Assembly: GCA_027405735.1 (NCBI GenBank)
Contig: JAPEHQ010000008.1
Coordinates: 1,612,001-1,676,000, forward strand
Direction of reading: 5' to 3'
Source: Mucor racemosus
Taxonomy: Eukaryota; Mucoromycota; Mucoromycetes; Mucorales; Mucoraceae
DNA: 64,000 nucleotides
The position numbers and the translations under genes were made by a program. How positions within the stretch are numbered: position 1 is the stretch's first letter; the number at the start of each line of letters is the position of its first letter. A model generated the notes under the pieces. The model did not search any database. It saw only the letters and a program-made list of their open reading frames with translations, and was not told the DNA's origin. Positions 34,196 through 46,480 of the stretch are shown here, piece after piece.

Positions 34196-35180
34196 TTATG
34201 AGGTTAGTTATAGAAAGAAGGCATCCTCCGATTTTGAAGATTGAAACTATGAACTTTTCTTTTGAAAATTCACATTTAATATTAAAATTTATTTTAACTT
34301 ATCGAGCGTAGTTTCTTCGTGTACTACGGCAAGTCAAAATACTGTAAGTTGTGAAGGATAGAACGAACAAAATAAATTGTAATTTGTTTTATTGGTTAAT
34401 TAGTAAGAAAAATAGTTGCATAAATATCGTAGAGTGTAATTGTTTAGCTTCTACATAGAAAAAAAATCTAAAAATCATTTTTTATCATATATACTGTATT
34501 AACACTTAACAAGCATTTTTTCCTGTGGAGATCGGACGACATCTGGTATTTTTAACATTGATGACCGTAAATTTTATAGATTATAGATTTTTTTTTATAT
34601 ACAGATATACAGTATGTAGTATATACGCGTTTTATCTACTACACTACTACTACATTTTTGTAAATATACGTAGCGCTATTTTGCATCTATTAAGTATATG
34701 CTCACTGGAAACTTTAGTTATATTCTCTAGTGAAATAAAGTCAGCTTTCGCATTATTGTACCTAACATAATTACATGATATAGGGCAAAAATGATAGGGT
34801 TTTCTTTATATTTCGGTCAAGAATAAACATTTTTTGCAAAACAAATTGCAGCTGATACCCAAAAAATAGCAGCAATATATCCAAAAGAAAAAAATATGGT
34901 CAAATTACTCAATATTGCACAAATAGAGAAATACAAAATAACAGACAAGTAGAAGGACGGCAATTAAAAAAAGCAAACATAGAGGGGACGTTTGTCCTAG
35001 TTGCTAGACTTATGCGCTTTACAGCTAGTTCAAACGGAGAGGTTGTGGGTTCGGAACTCGTGTAAGTAGATTTTCTTCGGAACTTGTGCTTGCCGGACTA
35101 GAAGCGCAGATAATCACCCCCTAACCTTTTTTTTTTCGTTTTATCTTTTTATGCGCAGCTTTTGAGAAGACTAGCAATTA
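34196..35180. other. Unassigned stretch with a tRNA-like relic
   Basis: AT-rich; the open frame at 34525-34770 is unconvincing. Bases about 34984-35072 are GC-richer and contain GGTTGTGGGTTCGGAACTC, resembling the T-arm/B-box of a long-variable-arm tRNA (Leu/Ser type), followed about 60 bp on by T-runs near 35127. A proper cloverleaf cannot be closed, so this is at most a tRNA-derived relic. Confidence 0.25.
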
Positions 35181-35709
35181 TGTTGTATTCCACCTACTAG
35201 TATCATACATTATCACCTTCTACAGTATCAATACATCTTGCAATCTATTGACTACGACATGTATTGAAGTGGAAGTCTTGATATCGGATATAAGAAACTC
35301 CTAGCATATCCAGTTTAATCCAGTAATTACCAAGAACGCTTGGACCTCAATTATGACACCACATTATTTCATCCCAGCAGTTAACCAATCAAGTAGCTAT
35401 CAAATCAACATCCAAGCACATTTAGCGCAGCATTGAAACAAGGCAACTCACAAGTTCTGCAAGAACGGTTAAATTATGATTGACCCATTTCAATCCATAG
35501 ATTACTATCAAACAGATCCAATGGTTCAATAATGCCTTAAATTTCATCTCAGGATCTCAATGTCAAATCAATATAAAAGGCCATACTTTTATATCTAAAT
35601 AAACGATATCTTGGTTGTATTATACAGTTGAAGAACTGATTAATTACTCATTCTTTTATAATTGTATTCTTTTTTAAGTACTATTTATCAATCCTGAAAA
35701 TTTACGACA
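35181..35709 (+). mobile_element. Solo LTR, family LTR-1
   Basis: 529 bp, TGTTGTATTCC to TTTACGACA. Flanks AATTA (35176-35180) and GATTA (35710-35714) form a 5-bp duplication with one change. Full length and close to the copy at 9005. Confidence 0.9.
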
Positions 35710-36735
35710 GATTAGTTTCTTCTTTTCTCTGCTCAATCATTGTTAGTGTGCTATTTTTGAAATTTATTTTCTCAAGGAATATCTTGTTTTACAAGCACAA
35801 GATCTTTCTAATTTTAAAAAAACAATGACAAAATTCTACATGATGTAATACTTTAATATTATACACTGTATTATTGTACGCGTACTGTCCATATATTTAG
35901 ACCTTGGTGTTTATCAAGTAGTAGGTATTGGGTCAATTATTATTAATGTAACATAAAGACATGCACAATAAAAATGTTTTAGTCATTGTCGAGAAAGATT
36001 TGAAAGGAGCTCAGAGGACAACATGATCAATCACATGAGGATTTTTATCAGTTCCTGTTTCAGTGATCAATTAAGCTCTTCTTATATATCACTAACTTTA
36101 TTTGTCTTTGATAATATTATGGGCATCTGGGTTCTTCGTTGTATGAGCTGTACTATTTAAATCATATTACTCTTTGTTGATCAAGAAACATGTATATAAA
36201 AGCTCACAAATAATGTAGAAAGACAACTGCCAGCAATTTATTATTTATTATTATTATGCAGACCAAGAAACGTATACAATGTATCACATCGCCTCATTTT
36301 TTATTTAACTTGTACTGTAGGAATAATTACCAATTGATTTTTGTCTTTCTTCAAAGGTAATTACATGCTCCTTTTGGTTTATAAACATTGCATAATGCAA
36401 CGCATATCAGGGTCAATATGAAGAGGTAACATATAGTTTTATTAATATAGTAAAATAAAATTGATCGCAATATTATTAGCTGTTATATAGGAGACACTTT
36501 TGTGCCCAACCTACTGTAGTACACGATAGGTCTTTTTTTGAGAATTCGAAATCTATATTACTTTTGGTTATTGAAGTATTGGACATTTGCATCCTATTAT
36601 TTAAGCTTTCAAAGACATAAATGGTGGTTACTTTTAATAGTAAAGCTGAATTTGCAATAAGTATTAAGTCGATTATTCAAATAGCCCTCGTCTGACGAAC
36701 TACAACAAGATATTTTGTATATTGAGAAAAAACCT
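35710..36735. other. Unassigned AT-rich stretch
   Basis: I see no gene, RNA or shared repeat here. It separates the solo LTR from element D copy D6. Confidence 0.4.
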
Positions 36736-38924
36736 ACGTAGCCTGCAAGATGAGCATCGTGCCGTTGTTCTTAAAATTTCATTGCATATTTTACTGCAAT
36801 AATGGGGTTTTAAATCACTTTTGCTTTTAATAATATAAATTATAGAAAATAATACAGTTTAATGCGTTGTTGATGTAGAGCAATACATGCAAGAATTGAT
36901 ATATTTACAATTATCATCATTTTTTGTAGATACAGTATGTTTATAGCAATAAAGTTTACAGCAACAATGGTTTTTGCTCGAGCATAAACCTAAATAAATC
37001 TTACTGTTTGAATTTATATGCAAGCCAAATCTAAGATTATAGATGTTACTTTGTCACACATAAAATTTAAACATATTAACCCTCTTTGAACTTACTACTT
37101 TTGTTTACGATTGCCAGCTGTAAAAAAATTAGTTTTCAAATATAATAGCTACAATTAAAACTATGATTACTAGTAGGAAAGACATTAAATTATTTCTTTT
37201 TTGTATTTCTATATCATTTAAAATTGTATCACTTTTCTGGAATATTTCATGGGTTTGTAGCCAGTTCTACTTTTTCATTGAATAGATATAGATATCATTT
37301 CTTGTCTTCAATTTGATCTGGCAATCAAGAAATACGTCCAACAATACAGTAGTAAATAATGATATTTGATCTTAAAATGCGATTAAATGAAAATATCTAT
37401 CAGGGTTATATTATATAAGGGGCAGGAGACACAGACAAAGACTTATTTGTTATGTTAAGGTTTATTTCAGAATATATAATAAGGAAAATGATGAGGAGAA
37501 CTGACGAAGAAATAAAAGGAATTATGAAAATAAGATGGTTATTTATACTAAATTATTCAAGAGTCTAGTTCCCTTCATGAACTAGACTTCAGGGACACAG
37601 TGTTACTGAATTACTCTATAACTTGAATGCGAGTAAGTTGATATTGTAATGTGGTCATTGGTTGTGCCGCAGTGCGGGTAGTAATAGAATGTCTTGCATA
37701 AGCTGGAGATTGATATGCAATTCGGATAAGGTAATAATGCGTGATATGTTTAGGATAGTAGTATAATAATAGATTAAGCTTGACAGGTTCATGACAATAT
37801 CAGTCCCGTATGTTATCATGCGTATTCAGATAAAAGAAAAGAATACCAGCTTGATAGTCTGATATGCCTTATCAAACGGTGACTATATCGTTGGAATATG
37901 AAAACAAAAAGAGAGAAACAACACACGTATAATAAAAAAAATTTCAAGGCTTTACATTATTTAGCGCATTTAAAACCCTGCTAAATTGCACATTTCACCC
38001 AATGTAAAAGCAGAATTACAGCGCATCAACCATTAAACTAAACAAACTAGGCAATATATGTTATCATAGAAACATACATTTTTCTACCAGAAAAACCGTC
38101 TGTCATATCATACATTCATTAAAAAATTGCAAAAACGAGCCCGTAGAGCGAATCCGTAATTGAGCATAGCAAGATTGAACGGCTAAGGCTCTTATACTAT
38201 GGTATATCTAAGCTTTAAATAAAAAAGCGTTTCTCTTTTTTTAACTTTTTCTATATTTAACCACGTACGGTCTGAAAATTCAGAATTTCTAGCGGACATT
38301 TTCGGGGCTCATTTTACCCTTACCAACACTCATGATTTTGGTCAAAAAACAGAAATATCAAATTTTGATACCAAAATCGACGTTTAAATGTACTATATTG
38401 TAAGAAAAAATTGTAGCTATAACTAATGCGCATTTTATAAAAGCTTAACATCAAAAGTTAAGTAATGAAAATTTGTACTTTTGGCCCAAAAATGGTTTTT
38501 TGATTAAAGGATTTTCATGTAATATTTTGCAATAAAAATGTTTGTGATTTTTTATTGAGCAAATAGAGAATTAAATCCTGTATATGTGTATATTTTTTTT
38601 TATAATTGGTAGCATAATTAACTCTAGATTTGCAAAATCAGAAAAAAAAATTTAAAAAATGTCAAAATTGATGATCTGGACAAAAATAATTTTCTAAATT
38701 AATATTCCGCTTATAAGCCTTGTAAGTCTTAAAAATAAGATATTTTATAATACTTGAGAACTTTTTACAAGAATTTACGATGCTATATTCACTTGGTTCA
38801 AGCTAATTACTGCAAATCTTTATACATGTTAATATTGTGTGATAGTTTATTTGATGATAATATAATCGTACGTTATAATTATTGCGCTAGACATAATTTA
38901 CATTGAGTTTTAGTCTTCCTATTA
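36736..38924 (+). mobile_element. Element D, copy D6, both ends missing
   Basis: Homologous to D4 from its subterminal region (GAGCATCGTGCCGTT) to TTTTAGTCTTC, where a truncated LTR-4 takes over. It is interrupted at about 37397-37803 by an LTR-like insert that replaced roughly 60 bp of D sequence. No reading frame of note. Confidence 0.75.
37397..37803 (-). mobile_element. LTR-like insert in element D6 (ends uncertain)
   Basis: About 407 bp absent from other D copies. In reverse orientation it starts near TGATATTGTCATGAAC, has GTATAAATAACC, AATAAACC and then a T-rich region, in the order TATA, poly(A) signal, U5, like an LTR. No target duplication is found and the surrounding D sequence is partly deleted. 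It contains a perfect hairpin AAGTCTAGTTC/GAACTAGACTT-type pair near 37565-37588. Confidence 0.45.
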
Positions 38925-39541
38925 GAACTGACATTTAATATAAATTGTAGTATAAATATCTTCAGGAACCGAGACCTAATTGTTGCATCCACCTGTTATT
39001 TGTAAGATAATAATGAACCTTTAGATTTGTAATCCTTAATGATAAGAAGTCAGCTAACTGATCTGTGGTAACATTCTTGATTGTTCTTATTGTTCTAATG
39101 TAAGGTCCAGGAAACGGGATATGTGAGACATATCCACTTGTTGGATTTAACTATAATATACAATAAGCTCAACTTAAATGTGCTGTGTTACTAACGTAAA
39201 TAGATTGATCTGCCATGGAATGTCAGAAAGATATAAACGATCCAATATTGATCTAACGGATAAATGTAATATAGAATTTGTATATAAATAGGACAAATTA
39301 TTGGTATTAAATAAAGATTATCTTCAGTTTTTGTGTGTGATTTAATTTAACAAGTTTCTTTTTATTAAATTATACATTTTTCTTGCTACAGTATTTATTC
39401 TAAACCTTGTGCACTTCACTAATGGTTCTTGGTTCCCTTTTCATTCTACATAAAGGTCCTATGTTCTCCATGATTGAATCACTACTAGCCTCTTTACTAC
39501 AGCGTTTATAAAAATAAGATTTATTTCATCAATAGCTCTCA
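38925..39541 (+). mobile_element. LTR-4 copy, 5' truncated, carrying a nested LTR-3
   Basis: Matches LTR-4 (11899-12262) from CTATTAGAACTGACATTTAA to AGCTCTCA, interrupted by LTR-3 at 38981-39418. It lacks the TGTCGG start and the MITE. Confidence 0.8.
38981..39418 (+). mobile_element. Solo LTR, family LTR-3, with CTAAT duplication
   Basis: A 438-bp LTR, TGTTGCATCCACC to TTGTGCACTTCA, flanked by perfect CTAAT (38976-38980, 39419-39423). TGTATATAAATAGG and AATAAAG provide promoter and poly(A)-like signals. It shares its first 12 bases and layout with LTR-2, so the two are probably related families. Confidence 0.9.
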
Positions 39542-40587
39542 TATAGAATCACCCTTGCTTTATTAAATCAAATTTGTAGCTGGGACAATGTTGAATAGGA
39601 TGATAATTGATATTTATTGTATTTGCTAATAATATATGAATATGGATATGAATATTTATATAATGATTGATGAAGGTTTTCCTATACATGAGCCTTAAAC
39701 TTCTTTTGGAATCCCAACAAGTAAAGATGTTGCGCAAATGAAAAAAAAAAATACTCATATGCTCTTATCTTTGGGCGTTCTAGTTAGAGATTAGCTGCTC
39801 TTAACACGATATACATGTCAATTTTTATAAAATGTGTGCAATACAAAAACCATGCCATATGTGATTAATCACCAGTTTCAGTCATTGGAAAGGATATGTT
39901 TTATGAAATGTATCGACTGTTTAAAGGAAATTTAGACTGAACGTGGAAGTTTACTACTACGAACGCGCAAAGTCTTTACGGTTTTATCATAAAATTAAGC
40001 CTTTATCGAAATGTTTTAAATGTGAAATAGTATTGACAAAATAAAGCACATAAAAGTGGCCAGATCTCCTATTTGTACCTTCAAAATATACAGGTACAAT
40101 ACGCTTGATATTTGGTACATTTATTTACACGGAATTAATCAGAGATTGTAGTTCAATACTCGTTGTAAGATGATTATAGCCTTGTTGAATACTAGAAAAA
40201 CAGCAAAATATCATGTAATTTCAATAAAAAATGGCAAGTTTAGTGCAAACCCGGTTTCTTCTTGCTCAACTGTACATTTCCCCTCGGTAATCTTGGTATG
40301 ACAGTCTACATAAACACATGCATTACCTAGTACTTTTTAAACTTTTGTTTTCCTTTTTTTTGTGCAAAACATAATGTAAATCATCTATTCGAATAAAAAA
40401 TTTATAATAAATGTTGATGTTTTAGTTTATCGATTCAAAAGAAAGATGTTCAAAGTATAAACGAGATGTATCACATCTAAATCTATGATGATGATGAGGT
40501 CTGAATTAAAACTCAAATCAATGATTTTAAGCTATTTGTATTCGAGATACTACTTTTCAACTCTTTAAATTTCAGGTTGTCATCAAA
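39542..40587. other. Intergenic region upstream of the folate ligase gene
   Basis: AT-rich, with no supportable gene; the minus frame 39549-39758 is low-complexity. It presumably holds the promoter of the gene starting at 40588. Confidence 0.4.
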
Positions 40588-41444
40588 ATGAATAAAACTG
40601 TAGTAAGTTTAAAAAAGCAATTGCGCAAGGATATGGCTACTCGTTTAGAGTTTCTCAGTACTAGCGAACTGAAAAAACAATGTTAGTAGTAATTTAACCA
40701 GTCAATTTCTCTACATGATACTAATTCTTTTATAAAGCCAAGTCTGTTCAACAAAAATTGCAAGAAATGGATGTCTTTCGAAATAGCAAAAATATTAGTA
40801 TATATATCAGTATGCCAAATTGCGAGATAATGACTACAGACATAATCCGTGATTTGCTTAATTCTAGTATGAATAATGACAAGTATGTTTTAATTGATTT
40901 TTTATAACAAATATACAAAAATAGACAAGAATTGCTTTATACCTCGTTGCACAAAGAACAACATGGACATGGTGCAAATTAATGATATTAACGACTTTGA
41001 ATCACTTCCTATTAATAAATGGAATATACCTGAACCTCCATTAGATCAACCAAGATCAAACGGTAAGAGTCAATATTTTTAGCAAGCAATAATATAGTTC
41101 TAACATGAGGGTGTTTCTGTAGCATTGGACGATAACTATGGCAATGGATTGGATTTAATCCTAGTACCTGGTGTTGCTTTTGACAAGGAAAAAAACAGAA
41201 TTGGTCATGGAAAAGGGTAAAAGCAAGACATAATCTGTAAATCTAAAATCACTAATGTCTTGATTTCAGGTATTATGATCGCTATATCAAAAAATGCAAT
41301 ATTTGGGCAGATGAACATGGCATCGATCGACCTAAAACTATTGCATTATCATTAAATGAGCAAATTTTAGATGTTGGAAACATTCCTCTCGAAGAAACTG
41401 ATGAAAAAATAGATTTTATTTTGACACCTTCAAATATATTTTGA
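40588..41444 (+). CDS. 5-formyltetrahydrofolate cyclo-ligase, five exons
   Basis: ATP-dependent conversion of 5-formyl-THF to 5,10-methenyl-THF (EC 6.3.3.2), returning folinic acid to the one-carbon pool; cytosolic or mitochondrial. Exons 40588-40681, 40738-40866, 40925-41062, 41123-41216 and 41270-41444 give 209 aa, the family length. Family motifs appear in order: N-terminal LKKQLRKDM, ISIYISMPNCE, IIRDLLNS, CFIPRC, MDMVQI, KWNIPEP, GLDLILVPGVAFD, the ATP/substrate loop RIGHGKGYYDRY, then DFILTP. The exon 2 donor is the GTATGA at 40867, not the later GTATGT, because only it joins to CFIPRC in frame. AATAAA lies at 41518. Convergent with SEC24, 127 bp between stops. Confidence 0.95.
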
Positions 41445-41571
41445 ATGATATTTTATTAAAAATGAAGATATGAAATCAAAACCGGAAGAAGAAGAGCTAC
41501 ACCCGTAAAGCTGTTTGAATAAACAAAAATTTGCTTTGTGTATATTATGGATTATTTTTATTTTATTTTAT

Positions 41572-44500
41572 TTAGAATGATGCTGAACTGACCTATTTTT
41601 TTTTTTTAAAAAAAAAGAAAGATTAATATATAAAAAATCAAGTAAATAATCAAATTCAACTTACTCTATCCTTGATATGTTGTAAGAATTGTTGATAGCT
41701 CATAATGTTATCAGTGCGATCTTCAATCAAATGAGCCAAGAACCATAATCTAAGGTAAGGATCGCCATCTTCTTTGACCAAATAAAGGGTAGGATAATAA
41801 TTACCACGACGTAATTCCCTCAGTTTACCAATGAGTGTGTTGACCTTTCTATTAAGAGGTGTTTCCAATGTGGGTAAAGTAATTTTACCTCCCTTGAGTC
41901 CTTCATATGATTTAACATCGAACAAATCAGCACAAAGTTGAGGAACAACATTACGTCCAACCCACAAATAGATATTTTGTCCATTTTCCAAAAGATAACA
42001 ACCATGAACTTCCAAATTCTCTGCTGTCAAATTTAAAGCAGGAGGGAAAATGACACCATTTTCTGAAAATTCTCCAGCATCAGCGGGCATATTATGTAAG
42101 GAATAAAGGTTTGCATAAAGGTATGGGATCAAGAGTTGTAAAGGCATAGTGTTGATCATATTCATAGCATTTGATCTCATATCAGTTGGAATCTGTGAAC
42201 TTTGACGTAAAGCATCATGTTTGATTAAACCGAGAGCAAACAAAGGGAGCAATTTAAGATTGTCAGGTGCAGTTAATTGAGGAGTAGATCCTTGACCTGA
42301 TCCTAATACATGAGCCTTATAAACACCCATAAGATCAACCAATTTGTTTACAATAGCATCACGAGCATCATCTAATTTAGAGGATAAACCACGTTCGACA
42401 GCTAATATAGAAATATGTGTTAATAAACGAAATATTTGACATTACAAAATGTATTTTACCCTTAACAGCGAGATAAGATGTAATAGCTTGTTGATTAGCA
42501 CTAGCGTACAATTCAGAAATAGAGTTACTGACAGGTAAACACATGGTAATAACACGAATACGTCTTTCACCAGTACAGGAAGTATGCAACAAAGCAGTTT
42601 GGAAACAGACAGTAGGTACCTTCAAATCATCTTCCATTGCAACCTCAACTACATAATTTTGATCGCGAGGAACATTGGGAAGAGCCAAAAGATCAGATGA
42701 ACGAATAAAGAAGTTACCATGGAAAGCACTCATACGTAAACCACGAGAGGCACGAATACGAATGACAGCTTCCAAACCAATTTGTTCAGCTAATAATTCA
42801 GAGAATTCATGAGCAAATTTAAGTGCATCTTCTGAACGACTAGCGTTAAATCCAGGATAATAATATGTTTGACCACCGGTATAGTGAGGTACACAACTGA
42901 GAGTAGCAACATCAGAATATTGACCTCCAAAAATAATCATATCACAAGCAACTTGAGAACGAGAACAATCAACAGCAAATGTTTTGTAGAAAGGAGAAGC
43001 AGCATTTAAAAGTGTAGATTCCTTGGATGTGCCAAGCAATTTAACATCTTCACGAGGCTTCAATGCACCAGTACCAGTATTGGGTAAAGTAGATTGCAAA
43101 CAAATGATTTTACCACCAACAGGGGATAATAATTTGAAAGCGGCTTGAAGACCTGTACCCAAAGCATTGTTAACATTGACCGAATCCTTAAACATATCAG
43201 GTAATTTTTCCAATAAAGTCTTGAGGGTTGACATGCTTTCAGTCAAGTTAGCTAATAAATCGGTAGGTTGAGGTAAATAAATATCATCTAAATCAGAAAC
43301 AATCAACATTTGTGGTTCAGTTATCTTTGAATTCAAATTGTAGAAATGAATAGATGAATCAACTGTAATAATACCAACACGAGTACGATTTTCATTGTTG
43401 GGTAAACGTTCAAGGGAATCAAGAATAGTGCGAGCAGCAGTAGCCAACATTCCAGATTGAATAGCAGAATAAGAAACATCAATTACAAATACAAATGAAG
43501 GCGCTTGAGGAGGACGAACCATATACTCAGTAGGTGCAACAAATTCTACACAGCCATAATTCAATTCAGGACGCTTCCAACGATCAGCTGGTTGTTGAGT
43601 TTGGTTATCATAATCAAATGCTGCTGGCACATCATTCAATAAGAAACACATATTACATTTCCAACGTTGACCGCCTTCCACAAAAGTAACAAAAGGGTTG
43701 ATATATGTTCTACAACGTCTACATCTTGCAATTACACTATCCTTTACAACTGGTACAGGTTCCTAAGTTAGATTTGGTCAGTAAATAAATTTTGGTGTAT
43801 ACTTTGTTTTCTCTCTCTCTCTCTCTCTTACATCTCCTTCCTTTAAACTTCTATAAGGTGCTAAAACAAGAGCAAAAGGTAATCTAGATTTCTTCAATAA
43901 GGATTCTGTTGCAGGGATCGCGTTAATAGTAGCGCATTGATAAGATGTATCACAATTAACATGAGGAGAATCTGTTACAGAAATCTATTTCAGAATTTGA
44001 CCATTAATACCATTATCCATCTTTTTACCCAACAAAAACTCTCATTTTAAATAATAATAATTACATTAGGTGGTAAACGAATTGATGGTCCATTATATCC
44101 AATATCAGCAATTTGAGGACGAGCTCCCAACAAAGGTACAGCGGGAGTAACCTACACCAATACATTAGTATTTATGTATAAAACAAGTAAAATCTAAACC
44201 ACTTACAGAAGGAGCAGCATTCATATTCATATTACCAAATTGAGAGGTCATTTGATTAACAGGATCCTGTCCATACGCGTTGTAACCGGGTTGTTGAGGT
44301 TGTTGAGGTTGTTGAGGTTGTTGACCATAGGCAGGTTGTTGTTGAGATTGAGCATATAAATTAGTTGAAGCAGCAGGTGTACCCATAGGTGAAATAAATT
44401 GTGATTGCACTTGTTGATTAGCCATTGCAGGAGATCCGTAAGATTGTTGTTGTTGTTGTTGAGGGGGATAACCAGGAGATACAGGTACATCACCAGAATA

Positions 44501-44944
44501 TGCCTTTGTAATTTGTTCAGGATACATTCTCTTTCTTCTATGATGTTCAGCAGATGAATTTTGAGTTGTAGGTGACATTGGAGGTTCTTGATGTTGTTGA
44601 ATAGGAGATGCAGCAACACCGGGAGAAGATGGAACAACAGGACGAGTAGCAGGTGATTGCATAGGAGATTGAGAAACAGGTCTCATCATAGGTCTTTGTT
44701 GATTAGGAATAAAACCAGGACGAACACCAGCAGGAAGTCCCGGTTGAGGAGAAGATGTGGAACCGTTAGAAGGCTGAAATCCCGGTCTAGGAAGTCCAGG
44801 CTGCATAGGAGGACGATAACTAACTGGTGCACCTGGTTGTTGTTGAGGTCTAAATCCCATAGGACGAGGTTGAAGTTGTCCTTGATGAACAGGAGGTCTT
44901 TGTAAAGGCTGTGAAGCAGGCGACTGTTGCTGCTGCTGCTGCAT
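41572..44944 (-). CDS. SEC24: COPII coat subunit Sec24, six exons
   Basis: Cargo-binding subunit of the Sec23/24 inner coat at ER exit sites. Minus exons: 44944-44207, 44151-44065, 43984-43832, 43762-42460, 42401-41665, 41592-41572; 1012 aa in total. The N-terminal 240 residues are Gln/Pro-rich, as usual for Sec24. The zinc finger is C340, C343, C362, C365 (CRRC and WKCNMC), followed by the trunk domain ([31 protein letters not shown]), helical domain ([20 protein letters not shown]) and gelsolin domain ([17 protein letters not shown]). The last intron has an odd acceptor region, a T12-A9 palindrome, and reading through it stops after DRVS, so the C-terminus is DRVS or DRVSSASF. The start is the Met before the six-Gln run. 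A putative UPR element lies about 290 bp upstream. Confidence 0.96.
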
Positions 44945-45233
44945 AGTGTATAAAAAAGAAGCTTTGTTAAGGATAAAAAAAGAAGAGAAAAAGAAAAATT
45001 ATAATAACTTCTTCGTTTCAATAAGAAAAGGCCGATTTTGGGGTACACAAATTGAGAAAACGTAAACAAAAAGGTCGCGTTTTGTATCCATTTTTCTTTG
45101 TCAGTATCTGGAAATCTATAGAAACAATAGATTCAAATAGTCAGCATTTATGACATTTACAAATTGAAATATCTATTTATGTGTTGATTTCTTTATACTT
45201 GATGTTCTTATCCATGTAAATATCAGTATCATC

Positions 45234-45241
45234 GACGTGGC
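45234..45241 (-). promoter_or_regulatory. Candidate unfolded-protein-response element upstream of SEC24
   Basis: GACGTGGC on plus, i.e. GCCACGTC toward SEC24, matches the core bound by Hac1/XBP1-type bZIP factors. A CCAAT box (ATTGG on plus at 45265-45269) lies 23 bp further upstream, so it is not a canonical ERSE (CCAAT-N9-CCACG). Sec24 being a UPR target is known in yeast; use here is inference. Confidence 0.35.
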
Positions 45242-45719
45242 AGTAAGTGACGCACAGAGCTTCTATTGGATCTTTGTTGAATAACCGCCTGTGTTTGCCT
45301 TCCAAAAGGTAACCTGTAAACTTTCACCAATCAAGAGCCTCCACTTTTCGTTTTTGTGCCCTTAAATTTTATGCAACAAGCACTTGGAAATTGATTTTCA
45401 AGATATAAATTATCGTTATTTGATATAATAATGTAATATCATTAGTATTTCGTCTCTGTAATTGAGTATTACCATCATAATGATCTCATTTGATTACATA
45501 ATGGATATGGTGATCAATAATGAGATTACTGCGTTAAATCACAATTTTGATTCTAAATCTTTTGAAATAGCAGTGTTATAAATAAATAAAAGTTTTAATC
45601 CCTGATAAAAACTGTATTAAAGGAAACAGAATCCCTATTTATCCTAAAAAATGATAATTGCAGTTGTATTTTTACGCCGCGGGCGTCGAATTTCAGCTGC
45701 AAGTTCAGGTTGTATTTTG

Positions 45720-46480
45720 CAATATGGTATATTTTTGGTAAACAATATCCTTAAAAAATATATGTAGATGTACCTGAGATGTTTTAAATATATAAAAATT
45801 GTTTTGAGTATCAAATTATATCTCTCCTGCAGTAGTAAAAATTCTTTAAGAATTAGATCTGGATTTTTTACCGCTTAAAGCCAGAACTTTGATGCATGAT
45901 ATCTTAACGAAAAACCAAGCTACAGTACTTTTTTTATAATGAAACTTTTTGCTTTTTTGTTGCTATTTAGCATATTTAAGTATCATAAGAAATTTTTTTT
46001 TAGCTATTTTTTGATATTTTATCGTAAATCTCAAATATCCCAATGTATAACAATAATGCATTCTATATTTATATTATTTTCCTAACTGATGGCTATCTGT
46101 AGAACTTTTTCTCTTTTGAAAATATTGATTTTTGATGGAGAAAATCAAAAAAATGCATAAAATCTTTAATGCATTTTTTCATCGCTATTTTTCATGGATG
46201 TTTACTCATCCGATTTTCGGATTTCAAAAAAAAATCTTACAAAAATATGAATTTCTCAACGAAAAATGCAGCTACAGTTATCAGCAATATCTTCATCTGT
46301 AGATAATTGCATTTTGCAGCATTTGGCTAATTTAAATTTTACAAATACCTTTAAAAATGAAAACATTTTGATGAAAAATTGTCAAAATTTCTTTTCAAAT
46401 TTACCGTAAATTTTGTGAGTGAGTATTATTTCTTCTTTACATGGTTGGATGCAGAATAAAGTCTTTTAAATAAAACATTA
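45720..46480 (+). repeat. Ancient relative of element A
   Basis: Collinear landmarks with element A in the same order: GTACCTGAGATG, TTTTTACCGC, a TGATATCTTAACGAAAA block, AAAAATGCAGCTACAG, CAGCAATA..GTAGATAATTGCA, and GCAGAATAAAG near the end. Divergence is high, so it is an old copy or sister family between SEC24 and DBP3. Confidence 0.5.

Noticed and set aside
34525..34770. 81-codon frame
   Set aside because: Aromatic/AT-rich composition only, no homologue-like motif, in repeat-rich DNA.
40867..40924. GTATGT at about 40883 as donor of folate-ligase intron 2
   Set aside because: It would put the CFIPRC motif out of frame; the GTATGA donor at 40867 keeps frame and family length.
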